A DNA stretch of 64,000 bases from Enoplolaimus lenunculus (taxonomy: Eukaryota; Nematoda; Enoplea; Enoplida; Thoracostomopsidae). The number at the start of each line of letters is the position of its first letter. The stretch's first letter is position 1. Shown piece after piece: positions 40,127 to 50,370 of this stretch. The stretch is from positions 62,001 to 126,000 of the forward strand of contig JASANG010003331.1 of NCBI GenBank assembly GCA_030248215.1. The letters are read 5' to 3'. Both the position numbers and the translations under genes were made by a program. The notes beneath the pieces are model-generated. The model worked only from the letters and a program-made list of their open reading frames with translations, was not told where the DNA came from and searched no databases.

Positions 40127-40286
40127 CAATCCCGTAACCATCCCACCTTGCTAAAGGGGGCTAAATATTTTTCAAGAGACGCATACAAGTGTTTAGTGTG
40201 ACTTACAAGCAAGGATGACAATGTTCTCGGGGAGATCAAATGCTTTTCCAGGGGTGTGGGCTGAGCCTCACTTGGCTACGGGCCCG
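40127..40286 (+). mobile_element. hAT-like MITE, GGCCCGTAGCC family
   Basis: CAATCCCGTAACCATCCCAC to CTTGGCTACGGGCCCG. The flanks CATAGTCA and CATAGGTG share the first five bases. Confidence 0.68.
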
Positions 40287-40365
40287 CATAGGTGACGCAA
40301 TTAAAAGTGGATGCCGCATTATTCAATTATAACGGAAAATATTATACCCCTATATCTATTTACCT

Positions 40366-40533
40366 CAGGCCCGTAGCCTACTCATCTTGCTAGGGGAGGC
40401 TAAAAAATTTTCAGGACGGGCATTTAAAGGTTTTCGGTAGCTTACAAGCAAGGTTGAAAATCTTGTAGGTGGGGCAAAATTATTCCAGGGCGGGGGACTG
40501 AGCCCCCCCTGCCCCCCCTTGGCTACGGGCCCG
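40366..40533 (+). mobile_element. hAT-like MITE, GGCCCGTAGCC family
   Basis: CAGGCCCGTAGCCTACTC to TTGGCTACGGGCCCG, with inverted tips of about 14 bp. The flanks ATTTACCT and ATTCACAT match at 6 of 8. One of the best preserved copies. Confidence 0.78.
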
Positions 40534-41135
40534 ATTCACATCTTCAAGATCTCGAATGCTACTGAGATTTAGTGTCGATTTTAGAAAGTTGTCTAAATTA
40601 GTATAATTCTCAGTCAGACTATCTTTCCAGTACACAAGTTGACACTAATGAGACGACACGGCTGTAAATGCTTTGTCTGGAACGCTCTGCTTATGGGCAC
40701 AGGGAATACTGCTTATAAGGACCAAACTTATCAGTCAGCAGGGGTCCAGCAGCTAATCCCAAAGCCGAGAAGGGTTACACGCACGCTGAGATGCGGTGTA
40801 GTGTCGAAAGAAACTTGTAAGCGAAGCGAGCGAGAATGTGAATGCATAAGTAATCACAAATTTCTTCCGTATATTTTGGCTCATATGCAAAATATTTCAA
40901 AAAATGGGGGGGGGGGGGTGATCCCACGGTCCATTTGGATGATGCTGCTGTGCTCCTGGTGGCCAGAGGGTTCGACGCAAAAATAATCCGTTTTTGTTGT
41001 GGATGTTTCAGGAATGTTCTCTATTAAGGACCACATCCGTGTCGTGTTCCAATTGATTTTGTTACCCGGCATTTGTGCATGCTAAATCACCCACCGGACA
41101 CAGAGGTGCAGTCAGAATTTGATTTCGTAAGGGAA
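40534..41135. other. Unannotated DNA
   Basis: A CTTGTAAGCGAAGCGAGCGA patch at about 40815 is the dispersed motif described at 7100. Otherwise there is no recognised feature; reading frames here lack domains. Confidence 0.35.
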
Positions 41136-41409
41136 CAAAGCGGATGCGAAAATTTTCTGACACGAATGGTGTGGGATGACAAATGTTATGAAACGCAAAA
41201 ATTGTAAGGTAACGACCTTATCATTTTATCACCACAAAGTTTTCTTTGGGGAAAAAATTGTAACCTTATTATTTTATCACAAAATATTTCTGAGGGTAAA
41301 AATTGTATTTTTTTACAAAAAAACTTCTGGGGTGAAAGCTTACAACTATACCGTGTTATTACAAAAATTGTGACGGGGGGTGTACGCTGCATCTCTGGAT
41401 CCGCTAGTG
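41136..41409. mobile_element. GGCGGATCC-family MITE, long copy
   Basis: AAAGCGGATGCGAAAATTTTC on the left and CTCTGGATCCGCTAGTG on the right. The interior repeats the half-unit AAATTGTAA...TTATCATTTTATCACAA three times, making it longer than the 200-bp copies. Confidence 0.68.
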
Positions 41410-41544
41410 GGTACACCAATTACAGCTAAAACTGAATTTATAAACAAGCGCATTTCATGTGAAAACACAGTTTTTCATTTTTCAACTTGAAATTTCTGTA
41501 AAAACGCCAATTTTTAAGTATATTTCTTGTAGAGCACATTGGGT

Positions 41545-41703
41545 CCGAACAAAGGGGGTTGGGACAGAAATGGCTCAGCTACCCTGAAAAAAGCATTGCC
41601 TCTCAGAAAATTTTCAACCTTTCTTGTAAGTCAACGAAAACATTTGTATGCTCACCCGGAAATTTTTTTGGCCGTGCTAGGAAGTTGAGCTGGCTACAGG
41701 CCT
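41545..41703 (-). mobile_element. hAT-like MITE, GGCCCGTAGCC family, reversed
   Basis: CAACCTTTCTTGTAAGTCAA core and GAGCTGGCTACAGGCCTGG end; the left end (CGAACAAAGGGGGTTGGG) is diverged. Confidence 0.6.
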
Positions 41704-43194
41704 GGCTTTCTATCCAAGGGTGGTCCTTGACTCTTCAAGGTCTAAACTAGTGTCTACTGTCTAGAAGTATCGTCTAGTGGCTTTCTGGTCGTAGATTTAC
41801 AGAGTTTGCCTAAACGAAATTGCACTATTTTGGTTTGAGCTCATCAAATTTAGCTAATATTCAATATTGTTGCTAGTCTTCTATAAAGTGCATCTTATCG
41901 CTCATGCTGCAGTCACAAGCTGAATCCAAGACTGGTTAGAGGGTACGGCGTTGGGACTCGAAGAAAATTTAGCCAGGGGGGCGTCAAGAATTTCTAGAGG
42001 GCAGCCGTCACCGAGATAAAAAAGGTTAATTTTTTTCAACTTTGACTTGAATACCGGTTGCTGGTTGGTAAAATCAACTTTTTTGTTGGGTTGAACTTTC
42101 AACATGACTTTCGCTAGAGCCTGCTTTAATTTCTAGACCGTCGCTGGCAAATAATTTCAGTTCTGGGCGTAGTCAAATCCTGACTCAAGCCAGGAATAAT
42201 AAATTTAACATTTATTGAAATGAGAGAAATCGAGTTGAAAATACAAACCGCTGTGCGTGTGCTTTTAAGAATAGCGTCAATATATTGATGCTAAAATAGC
42301 GTTGCGCTGATTGCCAACACTTCGGTTAACGCTCTGGTACGCATGCGATTCATTTCAAAGTTTTTTCCATTAAAAGCGTTTAAAATAGCGTTTTATTTTT
42401 TGACACAATTCTTCAATTTTACTACTCTACTCGGTTTACCAGCCGCTATATAGAAGTTAACTTACCCCCGCCTCCCAAGACTACCGCAAAATTTGGTAAA
42501 AAATGAGTTTTGTAGTGTATTGACTCCGGTACGCCCCCCGTTTCCAAAATATTTCAATTTAATTTCAATTTACTCTAAAATCAGTGTCTTATCAGATACT
42601 CGATAACAATACTGAATGTGACAGTCTGCAAGTTAACTCTTATTCGACGGACAATGTCACATTGATTAGCGGTTACCGCACTGACTAAGATATCACGCTT
42701 GCAGTCCACATTTCTATTTTGAGGGGATACAACTTTACAAACAACTCTTGTTTACAGGATAACATAGCTAAAAATAAAGTATTTTTAAACTTTTACGGTA
42801 TATTTGGCTAATTCTAAATCATATTACATTACTCTAACTCGGAGTGCAATTTATACTCGAGTATCTCTCAGAGCCGGAGCAGCAACCGCTGAAGTTTTAA
42901 AATGCGTCTGGCGTCTCGCTCGTGAGACTTTGGAGGTCCCAACCCCTGGAGTGAGGGCGAAGCCCTCACCTCCTGTCTGCTCCGGCATTGATATCCGTTT
43001 AATCGGTGCCTCAAATATTTGTTGCAACAAACACGTGACAGCTCATGCTGAGCTCTCATGTAGTCTGTCGCAGTGCTGTTTGTCGCAACAAAATTTGCTC
43101 CAATTCAGCGAGACAAACAGCTTATGGAGCGACACAAGGACAACAGATCTGGTTCAATACTCGATAGGGGGTCCCATTCAGTTTATATGAGGGA
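41704..43194. other. Unannotated DNA with a nested hairpin
   Basis: No recognised gene. The reading frame over 42804-43190 begins at TTG and has no known domain. At 42874-42985 CCGGAGCAG and CTGCTCCGG form a 9-bp inverted pair enclosing GTGAGGGC-GAA-GCCCTCAC (42951-42969), an 8-bp stem with a GAA loop. Confidence 0.35.
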
Positions 43195-43210
43195 ATGACG
43201 TTTTCAATTC

Positions 43211-43252
43211 TGTTTTTGTTGTTGCTTGTTGTTGTTGATGTTGTTTTTGTCG

Positions 43253-43317
<65 letters not shown>

Positions 43318-43448
43318 ATTGTTTTTGTTGTTGTTGTTTTTGTTGTTGTTGCTGCTGCTGCTGTTGTTGTTGTTGTTTTTGTTGTTGCTGCTGTTATTGT
43401 TTTTGTTGTTGTTGTTTTTGTTGTTGTTGTTGTTTTTGTTGTTGTTTT

Positions 43449-43482
<34 letters not shown>

Positions 43483-43520
43483 GTTGTTGTTGCTGCTGTT
43501 GTTGTTATTGTAGTTGTTGT
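43211..43520. repeat. (TTG)n microsatellite, about 310 bp
   Basis: GTT/TTG trinucleotide tract with interspersed CTG, TTT and ATT variants. Poly-Val, poly-Leu and poly-Asn reading frames on both strands are products of the 3-bp period. Confidence 0.95.
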
Positions 43521-43862
43521 TGCTTCTGCTGAATGTTTTCATTTGTCAAAATTAAAAAATTCCAACAATTTTTAATTTTCATTCGGCTTTAGCTTAACAG
43601 TCAAGTACGTTTAGCGTATTTGAAATGCAGACAAGTAAGTGGCTGCTCGAAACTGGAAGCGTTCGTCCTGTATATATACAGTTCGATTCTTTATACTCGC
43701 TGTAATCCGTATTTTCTTCGCTTTCTTTGTGTACGCATGATATTGTGGAAGATGCATAAATTTATTAATTTCTCATATCGTAACGGTGTTAAATTTTTTG
43801 ACTAAAAGCAACACTGAAATGCAGGCTAATCTTGTGAGGAACAATAGCATTTCAGCTTAGTT

Positions 43863-44030
43863 CAGGCCTGTACCCAACTCATCTTGCTAGGAGAGGCTAA
43901 AAATTGTTCAGGAGGGGCATTCATGAGTTTTTAATGACTTGCGAGTAAAGTTGACATTTTCCAAGGGGGGTGCAAAATTTTTCATGAGGGGTTGAGCCGC
44001 CTAACCCCCCCCCCGTTGGCTACAGCCCCG
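43863..44030 (+). mobile_element. hAT-like MITE, GGCCCGTAGCC family
   Basis: CAGGCCTGTACCCAACTC to GTTGGCTACAGCCCCG. Target duplication GCTTAGTT (43855-43862) / GCTTAGCT (44031-44038), 7 of 8. Together with 54113 this fixes the family's boundaries and 8-bp target size. Confidence 0.85.
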
Positions 44031-44436
44031 GCTTAGCTTCTAGGATTATTTAATAAATATATTTCTTGAAATTTGAACAATTAAATTGAATCAAGTACTT
44101 AAAAGTTTAAAGTTTTTACCAAAACTTGGCGTACAAAGCAGAAATTTTTTAAAGATTCCACCATTGTTTAATAGTAACTGTAAGTATGCTGTTTGTAGAC
44201 TCGCAGGATTAAGAGTGAAAATGGTGCTATGAAAATTTTTTCGTTTTCTGTGTTTTATGCTTGTTGTAAGCTATTTTTAATTATTTTTAATTATTTTTAA
44301 TTATTTTAAATAGTTTAAGTTTTTAATATGTGACAGGTTTGAGGAAATTAACATCTTTCGAGATTAAAGGAACCGTTGCGGTTTCGGCATCTGCTTCCAG
44401 GTGCCCGTAGGTTGCGGGGACAAATATATCGTCACT
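44031..44436. other. Unannotated AT-rich DNA
   Basis: Includes four tandem 11-bp TAATTATTTTT units at about 44276-44315. No gene. Confidence 0.4.
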
Positions 44437-44515
44437 ACGCTCGTAGTAGCTCACTTTGCCAGGGTGGGCAAACATTTTTCAGGAGGGGCATACAAGGGTT
44501 TTCGATGACCTACAA
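44437..44515 (+). mobile_element. GGCCCGTAGCC-family MITE fragment
   Basis: GTAGTAGCTCACTTTGCCAG, TTTTTCAGGAGGGGCATAC and AAGGGTTTTCGATGACC are the left half of the family; the right half is absent. Confidence 0.6.
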
Positions 44516-44714
44516 ATATACATGAGAGCGATTATTACGGTCAGACTATAACAGCTGGTATGCAGATGGGTTTGAGTTGTCTGTAAATTTAATTCGCTCG
44601 AATTTTAGTTCCGTTTAGTATTTGTTCAATTGTGACTATTTAAGTATTAAACTAATGAATAGATTACATAGGATTAATTTGTACTAAATTGCGTTTTCTC
44701 GCTATATCTGTTCT

Positions 44715-44890
44715 GACCCATGTTATTTTAAGGGGCGTCCAGGTTTCTGGTGGGTCTATAAAAGACTAGGTTTAGTTCTAGATTACATTTTTTCTTGGCT
44801 TAGGCTTAGGAACTCATTTTTGCAACGCTTAGGCTTAGGCTTAGGAATACGCTAAATCTACTGTTACGCCTCTTTAAAGTAATATTGGCT
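44715..44890 (+). mobile_element. GGCC/TTAGGC element, subfamily C
   Basis: GACCCATGTTATTTTAAGGG to CTTTAAAGTAATATTGGCT. Target duplication TCTGTTCT / GCTGTTCT (7 of 8). It has the CCAGGTTTCTGG mini-hairpin followed by GGGTCTATAAAAGAC, a TATA-like string shared by several subfamily C copies. Confidence 0.88.
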
Positions 44891-45204
44891 GCTGTTCTTA
44901 TGATCGCAGCAACTGCAGTATTGGGTAAGATTTTGCAAATGCGACAAGTGTAAACAATTTGGCTCGCTCACATTTGCCGTCATATCTAAAGTTGAGGTTT
45001 TAGGTTTAGGTTAAGGTTTCAGTGATATTTTAGGCTTAAGTAAGCGGTTCATAGAACATAACCTCTGAGTCTAAGCCTGAACCTGTTGGGTGCACTGAAG
45101 TAGTGTACGGCGAAAATTTGTGTTATACCTAAAAGTGTCGAAAGTCTAAGCTTGATCACATAAAGTCAAGTAGAAAACTATTTAAGAAGTTTATTTGGAC
45201 CGAA
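44891..45204. other. Unannotated DNA downstream of the LINE
   Basis: Contains TTGAGGTTTTAGGTTTAGG and AGTCTAAGCCTGAACC, possibly degenerate TTAGGC-related sequence. No element boundaries. Confidence 0.3.
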
Positions 45205-45398
45205 AGCACGACACAATATGCATTTAGTATAAATAGTACAAACACAGCCAAGTTGACAAAATCATTGAATGTGTGCAATACGCCCAAATAAAGGAAAAGT
45301 TAGAAAGAGGGCATGCCCTACTTATATCTAACTTGGCAAAAATTCTGCGATGGTGTGCTGGAGTAAGGGGTTGATCCAAAAATGACAAATCACCAGTT

Positions 45399-48293
45399 TT
45401 AATCGTGATGAAGGTATGCTTTTAGGTCTACCTGTTTCAACAAAGTTTTAAATGATCTTACGCTCCGTGCCTCCACGAGGGGTTTGTTTGAGACATACTC
45501 TGGAAGTGAGTTCCAGACGTTAACTACTCTGACACCAAATGAATGATTTAAAAAATTTGTTCGAGACTTACTTTTTTCGAGTTTCATGGGATGGCCCCTG
45601 GTTCGTGAGACGTTAGATAACTTTAATAACTTAGAACACGCATCAACCTCCTCATTTACTATCTTATATACCATAGTAAGATCGGAATGTAATCGGCGTA
45701 ATTCAAGAGGTTCAAGATTTAGTATGGAAAGTCGTTCTTTATAGGGGACGGATTGCCAGTTAAGTCTGCTAAACAGACGGCGGGTGAAATATCTTTGAAC
45801 CCGTTCAATTGTATTTATATCTCGAATATAGCATGGTGACCAGACAGGTGACGCATATTCGAGAAGTGGCCGTACGTATGTTAGGTATGATTTAAGCAGT
45901 ACCTGCGGATTTGTAGTTAGGAAGCAGCGAAATAGAATGTTAATATTTTGGTAAGCTCGCTTCGAGATAGTGCTGCAGTGACTATTACTTTTGAAATCTT
46001 GAGTTACAAGAACGCCAAGGTCCTTACATTGGTTAGCTAAAGGGATATTTTCTTCATTTAAAAAGTAGCATGTTTTAATAATAGATTTTCCTATTTGTAA
46101 TACTTTGCATTTTGGAGCCGAGATCGTAAGTTGCCACTTTTTAGCCCACCGTTCAATATTGGTGAGGGAATTTTGTAACGATGTGGAGGATTCATTGTGA
46201 GTATCTTTTGAATAATGTACATAAATTTTGACATCATCAGCAAAAATTTTACAGTTAACATTATGCAAGTCATCAAAAATATCATTGATAAACAACAAGA
46301 ATAACGTGGGTCCTAATACGCTACCCTGTGGTACACCAGAAGAAACAGAGCGGTAATATGAAAAAGATCCGTTCACTTTGACACGAAACTTTCTATCTGT
46401 CAAAAATTGTTCAATCCAATGTTTTAAACAGTTATTTATACCAAAAGAGGCTAGTTTATGCACTAATTTTTTATGCGAAACTGTGTCAAATGCCTTGGCA
46501 AAGTCAATATAAACAACATCGATTGAATTACCTAATTCAAGTGATACAGACCAGTCATTAAAACATTCTAAAAGTTGGGTACAAGTTGAGCGTTTTGCCA
46601 GAAATCCATGTTGATTACTTGATATTAGATTATTTGAAACCAGGTATTCGAGTAATTTCTCGTTGACAATGGATTCCATAATTTTGCAGCAATTTGATGT
46701 CAGGGATACTGGTCGATAATTTAATGGTTCGCTTGAAAGTCCTTTCTTAAAAATAGCTACTACATCAGCATGGGACCAGATTTCAGGTAAACAGCCACTT
46801 ATAAAGGATTGTTCAAATATGTGAGCCAATGGAAAACAGATAACATCTTTTAATTCTTTTAAGAAAAATTGAGAAAACCCATCAGGTGAATGGCTATTCT
46901 TATTTTTAAGATTATCTATAAATCTATGCACGATGGTTGGAGTAAATGCAATCCAAGATAAGCTAGCATTACGAAAAGGTTCCACCTTTGTAACCGGCAA
47001 GTTGCCATCATCCTCAATAAAAACGTCAGCAAAGGCATTAACCAATAAGTTAGCACGCATGACATCATCAGTAACAAGCTTATCTTGTTTTGTTTTTAAA
47101 GCACTAACACCACTACGGGCAAAACACTTATTGTTAACGTATTTGAAAAGCTTATTTCGGTCTCCAGAATTTAATATCTTATGCTCTTCATTTTGGCGAA
47201 ACTTGAAAACTGCGTTAGAACATTTCTGACTGAGCAACTTGTATTCTGTGTAATTTTCGGTCAGTTTACATTTTTTCCATAACTTCTTTTTCTGGGATAA
47301 AAGTCTCTTAATATAAAATGGATAGTTAGGCTTCAACGTTATGACATTCCTTTTCAATGGTACATAAAGCAGACATGCATCATACATTATTTTATAAAAA
47401 CAGTTCCATTTATCTTGGACTGAAAAAGTGCTATGGAGCACACTGTCCCAATCGATGTTTGCAAGATATGTTTTAATAGCATTAAAATTTGCTTTTTTGA
47501 AATCAAACGAATAGTGTTGCTTCATTAAATCATCAGAGAAATTTCCAGTAATAGAAAAATCGATGGAATAATGATCTGAATTTGAAAAACATTCACTGCA
47601 TTTCACGGACGGCACATTTAAAGCAGAAGATGTCAGGATAAGGTCTAAGATATTTTTCCCCCGAGTTGGGAACATTACCAGTTGTTCGAGGCCAGCTTCA
47701 TTTATACCACTCATAAATGTGTCGTATAGTTTGTTATCAGGCCAACAATGAGTAATCCAATCAACATCAGGAAAGTTAAAATCGCCGACAAATGTTACCG
47801 GACATGGTACATCGGACAGTTGTTTGATTGAAGCGATCATTGATTGACAGTGCTCATGGTTTAGGATTGGTGGTCTGTAGGTGCAGATGAGCCGATGTTT
47901 CGAAGGACAATGAAGGTCAATCGCGACTTGCTCGAGGCAATTGTCTGGGGTTCCAGTACTTTCAACTACAGTAAATTTTATACCTGATTTGATGAATAAC
48001 GCAACACCGCCGCCACGAGAGAGTTTCTTCCTGTCTTTGCGAACAATATTATATTGATGGAAAGGGTCTAACAAAGAGTTTGGATAGTTGTTGTTAAGCC
48101 ATGTTTCCGTTATCGCAATTATATGGTAGTTATTGCAATGCAGAAGAACTTCTAAGTCTGAAAGTTTATTGCAAATGCTACGTGCATTAATAAGTTTGCA
48201 GTACAGAAACTTGGTGTCGATATGTATTACGGGACTATATTTTGCAGAGAAGTCCGGTGGAGCAACCCCAGGGCTTAGTTTAAATTTACGCAC
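45399..48293 (-). CDS. LINE ORF2: AP-type endonuclease and reverse transcriptase
   Basis: 964 residues. The N-terminal apurinic-like endonuclease (about 30-250) shows INARS (N36), ITETW (E63), VGDFNFPDVDW (D171, N173) and SDH (239-241), the expected metal and catalytic positions. The reverse transcriptase (about 465-740) shows LNYRPVSLTS, HGFLAKRST, YIDFAKAFD (D597, D603), SGVPQGSVLGP (652-662) and FADD (684-687), so the catalytic aspartates are present. The C-terminal part has SPVWSPCYIRDINTIERVQR and ends in a basic tail, as in CR1-like elements. The protein would nick target DNA and prime reverse transcription there. I chose the ATG at 48293 because it overlaps the end of ORF1; the coding length is typical. 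The overlap suggests reinitiation or coupled translation (inference). No breaks are seen. Confidence 0.93.
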   Translation of the reverse strand: MRKFKLSPGVAPPDFSAKYSPVIHIDTKFLYCKLINARSICNKLSDLEVLLHCNNYHIIAITETWLNNNYPNSLLDPFHQYNIVRKDRKKLSRGGGVALFIKSGIKFTVVESTGTPDNCLEQVAIDLHCPSKHRLICTYRPPILNHEHCQSMIASIKQLSDVPCPVTFVGDFNFPDVDWITHCWPDNKLYDTFMSGINEAGLEQLVMFPTRGKNILDLILTSSALNVPSVKCSECFSNSDHYSIDFSITGNFSDDLMKQHYSFDFKKANFNAIKTYLANIDWDSVLHSTFSVQDKWNCFYKIMYDACLLYVPLKRNVITLKPNYPFYIKRLLSQKKKLWKKCKLTENYTEYKLLSQKCSNAVFKFRQNEEHKILNSGDRNKLFKYVNNKCFARSGVSALKTKQDKLVTDDVMRANLLVNAFADVFIEDDGNLPVTKVEPFRNASLSWIAFTPTIVHRFIDNLKNKNSHSPDGFSQFFLKELKDVICFPLAHIFEQSFISGCLPEIWSHADVVAIFKKGLSSEPLNYRPVSLTSNCCKIMESIVNEKLLEYLVSNNLISSNQHGFLAKRSTCTQLLECFNDWSVSLELGNSIDVVYIDFAKAFDTVSHKKLVHKLASFGINNCLKHWIEQFLTDRKFRVKVNGSFSYYRSVSSGVPQGSVLGPTLFLLFINDIFDDLHNVNCKIFADDVKIYVHYSKDTHNESSTSLQNSLTNIERWAKKWQLTISAPKCKVLQIGKSIIKTCYFLNEENIPLANQCKDLGVLVTQDFKSNSHCSTISKRAYQNINILFRCFLTTNPQVLLKSYLTYVRPLLEYASPVWSPCYIRDINTIERVQRYFTRRLFSRLNWQSVPYKERLSILNLEPLELRRLHSDLTMVYKIVNEEVDACSKLLKLSNVSRTRGHPMKLEKSKSRTNFLNHSFGVRVVNVWNSLPEYVSNKPLVEARSVRSFKTLLKQVDLKAYLHHD

Positions 48294-49204
48294 AGTTTTC
48301 CATTAGCAGTTTCGAACGAGTAATCTAGCTCAGTGTATTGACCTTTCACCAAGCGGCCGTTTAAGCGAATGCAACCTGTGAATAGAATCAGCTTTTCATT
48401 GACGACGACATACCGGTCCATGTTGTTGTTATTGTCGCTTTGACTTGTGTTGAGTTCGTATGCTTTTGAGTGGAGTGCAGCGAGCTGACGACGATCCTGG
48501 TCATTCATCGAGCGCCTAATGAAGACATTCTTATATTCAGGGTGATGCCGTAGCTCACGAACTCGGCCTAGGACAGATCTTGCGACGCTGGATGACGGAA
48601 GACATATTTTAAGAAGTCGGGGCCGGCTTGGAGTGTGGATGGCCGGGCGGAATTGACCCATCCGAAAAGCCTTTTCAATGGTAGCAGAAGGATCTAGAAG
48701 TTTTATGAGTTGTTGAGCAGTTTCTGTTTCATTAGACGATTCAGGAAGTCCGCGAACTACCACAGATCTACGATGTTTAGCTTCATCCTTATCTAGAGGT
48801 GTTGAAACAAAGCGTTCTTCTGTATTGGCAAATTGGGAGACTACGTCGGACATTGGAATTGGCCGTTGGTTATTTTGCTTAGAAGTATTGATGCTAGTTG
48901 AGGTTAGGCATTGTAAAACTTTTTTAGTCGCCTCCATTGCTGAGGTTAGAGACGCCACATCTTTTTGGAAAATTGATAGAACATCGTATTTGGAATCTGG
49001 ATCGGTGTTAATTGTAGCAGAAGGCAGTTGCGGAGAATGACGCCGTTCACGTCGTTGGCTTGGCCGGTTTACCGAAGATCGAAAGGGGGGAACGAGCCTT
49101 AGTTTGCATTTGAACCAAATACAGATGGTTCCAGCCCCCCTTTTTTCATTTAATATCTTTAGACAAGGATGTGTTGTAGTTTTTATACTCAAATTTTTTG
49201 ACAA
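48275..49204 (-). CDS. LINE ORF1: putative nucleic-acid-binding protein
   Basis: 309 residues. After a basic N-terminal region (RSSVNRPSQRRERRHSPQ) comes a possible helical segment (about 75-105, VLSIFQKDVASLTSAMEATK). It is followed by a domain of about 110 residues opening with RSVVVRGLPESSNE and containing AFRMGQFR, RPRLLKICLPS and NVFIRRSMNDQDRRQLAALH. The VVVRGLPES opening resembles the RRM-like region of ORF1 proteins in CR1/L1-type LINEs (family knowledge). Such proteins bind the element RNA and act in the ribonucleoprotein particle. No CCHC zinc knuckles are visible. The first ATG (49204) is used; a later start is possible, since the first 50 residues look less conserved in character. 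Confidence 0.8.
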   Translation of the reverse strand: MSKNLSIKTTTHPCLKILNEKRGAGTICIWFKCKLRLVPPFRSSVNRPSQRRERRHSPQLPSATINTDPDSKYDVLSIFQKDVASLTSAMEATKKVLQCLTSTSINTSKQNNQRPIPMSDVVSQFANTEERFVSTPLDKDEAKHRRSVVVRGLPESSNETETAQQLIKLLDPSATIEKAFRMGQFRPAIHTPSRPRLLKICLPSSSVARSVLGRVRELRHHPEYKNVFIRRSMNDQDRRQLAALHSKAYELNTSQSDNNNNMDRYVVVNEKLILFTGCIRLNGRLVKGQYTELDYSFETANGKLCVNLN

Positions 49205-49291
49205 TTTTTAATCGAGAATTGAAAAATTTAAACGGTGTTTACTGTATCCAAAATACACAAACTGACACGTTTTAATACTGTCTCAAGGGAC

Positions 49292-49583
49292 GGCAAATGT
49301 AAAGAACAGCGGCAGAACAGTATTATAAGCATATTCGTAAGCCTAAGGTTAAGCGTAAGAATGAGCATATTCATAAGCCTAAGCTTAAGCGTAAGAATGA
49401 ACATAAACCTAAGCTTAAGCGTAAGAATGAGCATATTCATAAGCCTAAGCTTGAGCGTAATAATGAGTATATTCCTAAGCCTAAGCCAAAGCCTAAGCCA
49501 AGCAAAAAAATTAGTCCAAAGCTTAAGCTTACTGTGTTGCAGTCCCACAGAAAAATGTTTCGCCCCTGATCTTTACATGGGCC
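49292..49583 (-). mobile_element. GGCC/TTAGGC element, subfamily B
   Basis: GGCAAATGTAAAGAACAGCG to TGATCTTTACATGGGCC. Target duplication CAAGGGAC / CAAGGGAA (7 of 8). It lies 88 bp upstream of the LINE ORF1 start. The array has CCTAAGCTTAAGCGTAAGAA blocks. Confidence 0.88.
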
Positions 49584-49666
49584 CAAGGGAAGTATCTCTT
49601 AAACCATCGTGCAACACAATTAGCAGTGATATGATTGGATATTAATGTATACTATTTATATTATAC

Positions 49667-49835
49667 TAGGCCATAGCCAGCTTACTTTGCTAAGGGAGAG
49701 CTACATATTTTTCAGGAGGTGCATTCAAGGGTTTTCGATGAGTTACAAGCAAGTTTGAAAATTTTCTATGGTGTGTGTAGCGTACTTCTTCCTGGTGGAC
49801 AGAGCCGCCCATGTCCCCTTCTGGATACGGGCCTG
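49667..49835 (+). mobile_element. hAT-like MITE, GGCCCGTAGCC family
   Basis: TAGGCCATAGCCAGCTTAC to TCTGGATACGGGCCTG. The flanks TATTATAC and ATTTATAC match at 6 of 8. Confidence 0.72.
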
Positions 49836-50205
49836 ATTTATACAGATACGCAAAATTGCATAATTGTTGCAGTCAGAATGTTGTATAACATCATGATTGC
49901 AATTTGTTGCAATAGTAATTGCAGGAGCCATTATTTGTATTTATATTTCCTGCTTTGTTACTTAAAACTCGATTTGAAATTTAAAAAAGACCAAATTTAA
50001 AGAAAATTTCTTAATTTTTACTCGTTTTTACTTCCTGTATCGTTAGGTTAATTCCCATTTTTAAGTTAGTATTTCTAATATTTTTTCTGGATTTTTATTA
50101 CTGAAATCTACCGGAACCGGAGTCAGGTGACTTAAGTTTATATTAGCTCAACAGTGTCGGACTAGGCTATGGTAGGCCCCCACTCAAAATTTTGGGGTTG
50201 GGGCC
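49836..50205. other. Unannotated DNA
   Basis: AT-rich with no recognised gene; CTACCGGAACCGGAGTCAGG near 50110 is a trace of the CCGG-rich repeat. Confidence 0.35.
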
Positions 50206-50207
50206 TC

Positions 50208-50370
50208 TTCGGGTTGTAGCCAAGTAGGGGCCAGGGGTGCTCAGCCCCCCTGAAAAAATTTGGCTCCCCTAGAAAGTTTTCAACCTTGCTTGCAAGTCAT
50301 AAAAACCTTTGAATTTTCCTCTTGAAATTTTTTTAGCCCCCTAGCAAGTTGTGCTGGCTACGGCCCTGGG
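50208..50370 (-). mobile_element. hAT-like MITE, GGCCCGTAGCC family, reversed
   Basis: GGGTTGTAGCCAAGTAGGGG to GTGCTGGCTACGGCCCTG, with the CAACCTTGCTTGCAAGTCAT core. Confidence 0.68.

Larger units (their letters stand above)
45205..49204 (-). mobile_element. CR1-like non-LTR retrotransposon (LINE), two ORFs
   Basis: About 4.0 kb on the minus strand: ORF1 (49204-48275), ORF2 (48293-45399) overlapping it by 19 nt in another frame, and a 3' UTR of about 195 bp. Both ORFs are uninterrupted, so the copy is recent and could be full length apart from an unmapped 5' UTR. The endonuclease type and reverse-transcriptase motifs point to the CR1/L2/Jockey group (family knowledge); the exact clade needs a tree. 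The 3' UTR is also found as a truncated copy at 36938. No target duplication was identified. Confidence 0.92.

Noticed and set aside
42804-43190. 128-codon frame next to the (TTG)n tract
   Set aside because: It starts at TTG, spans inverted repeats and has no recognisable domain.
43195-43575. Poly-Val/Leu/Asn proteins
   Set aside because: A (TTG)n microsatellite gives open frames on both strands without any start context or domain.
46933-47229. Forward-strand frame inside the LINE
   Set aside because: It is the antisense shadow of ORF2.
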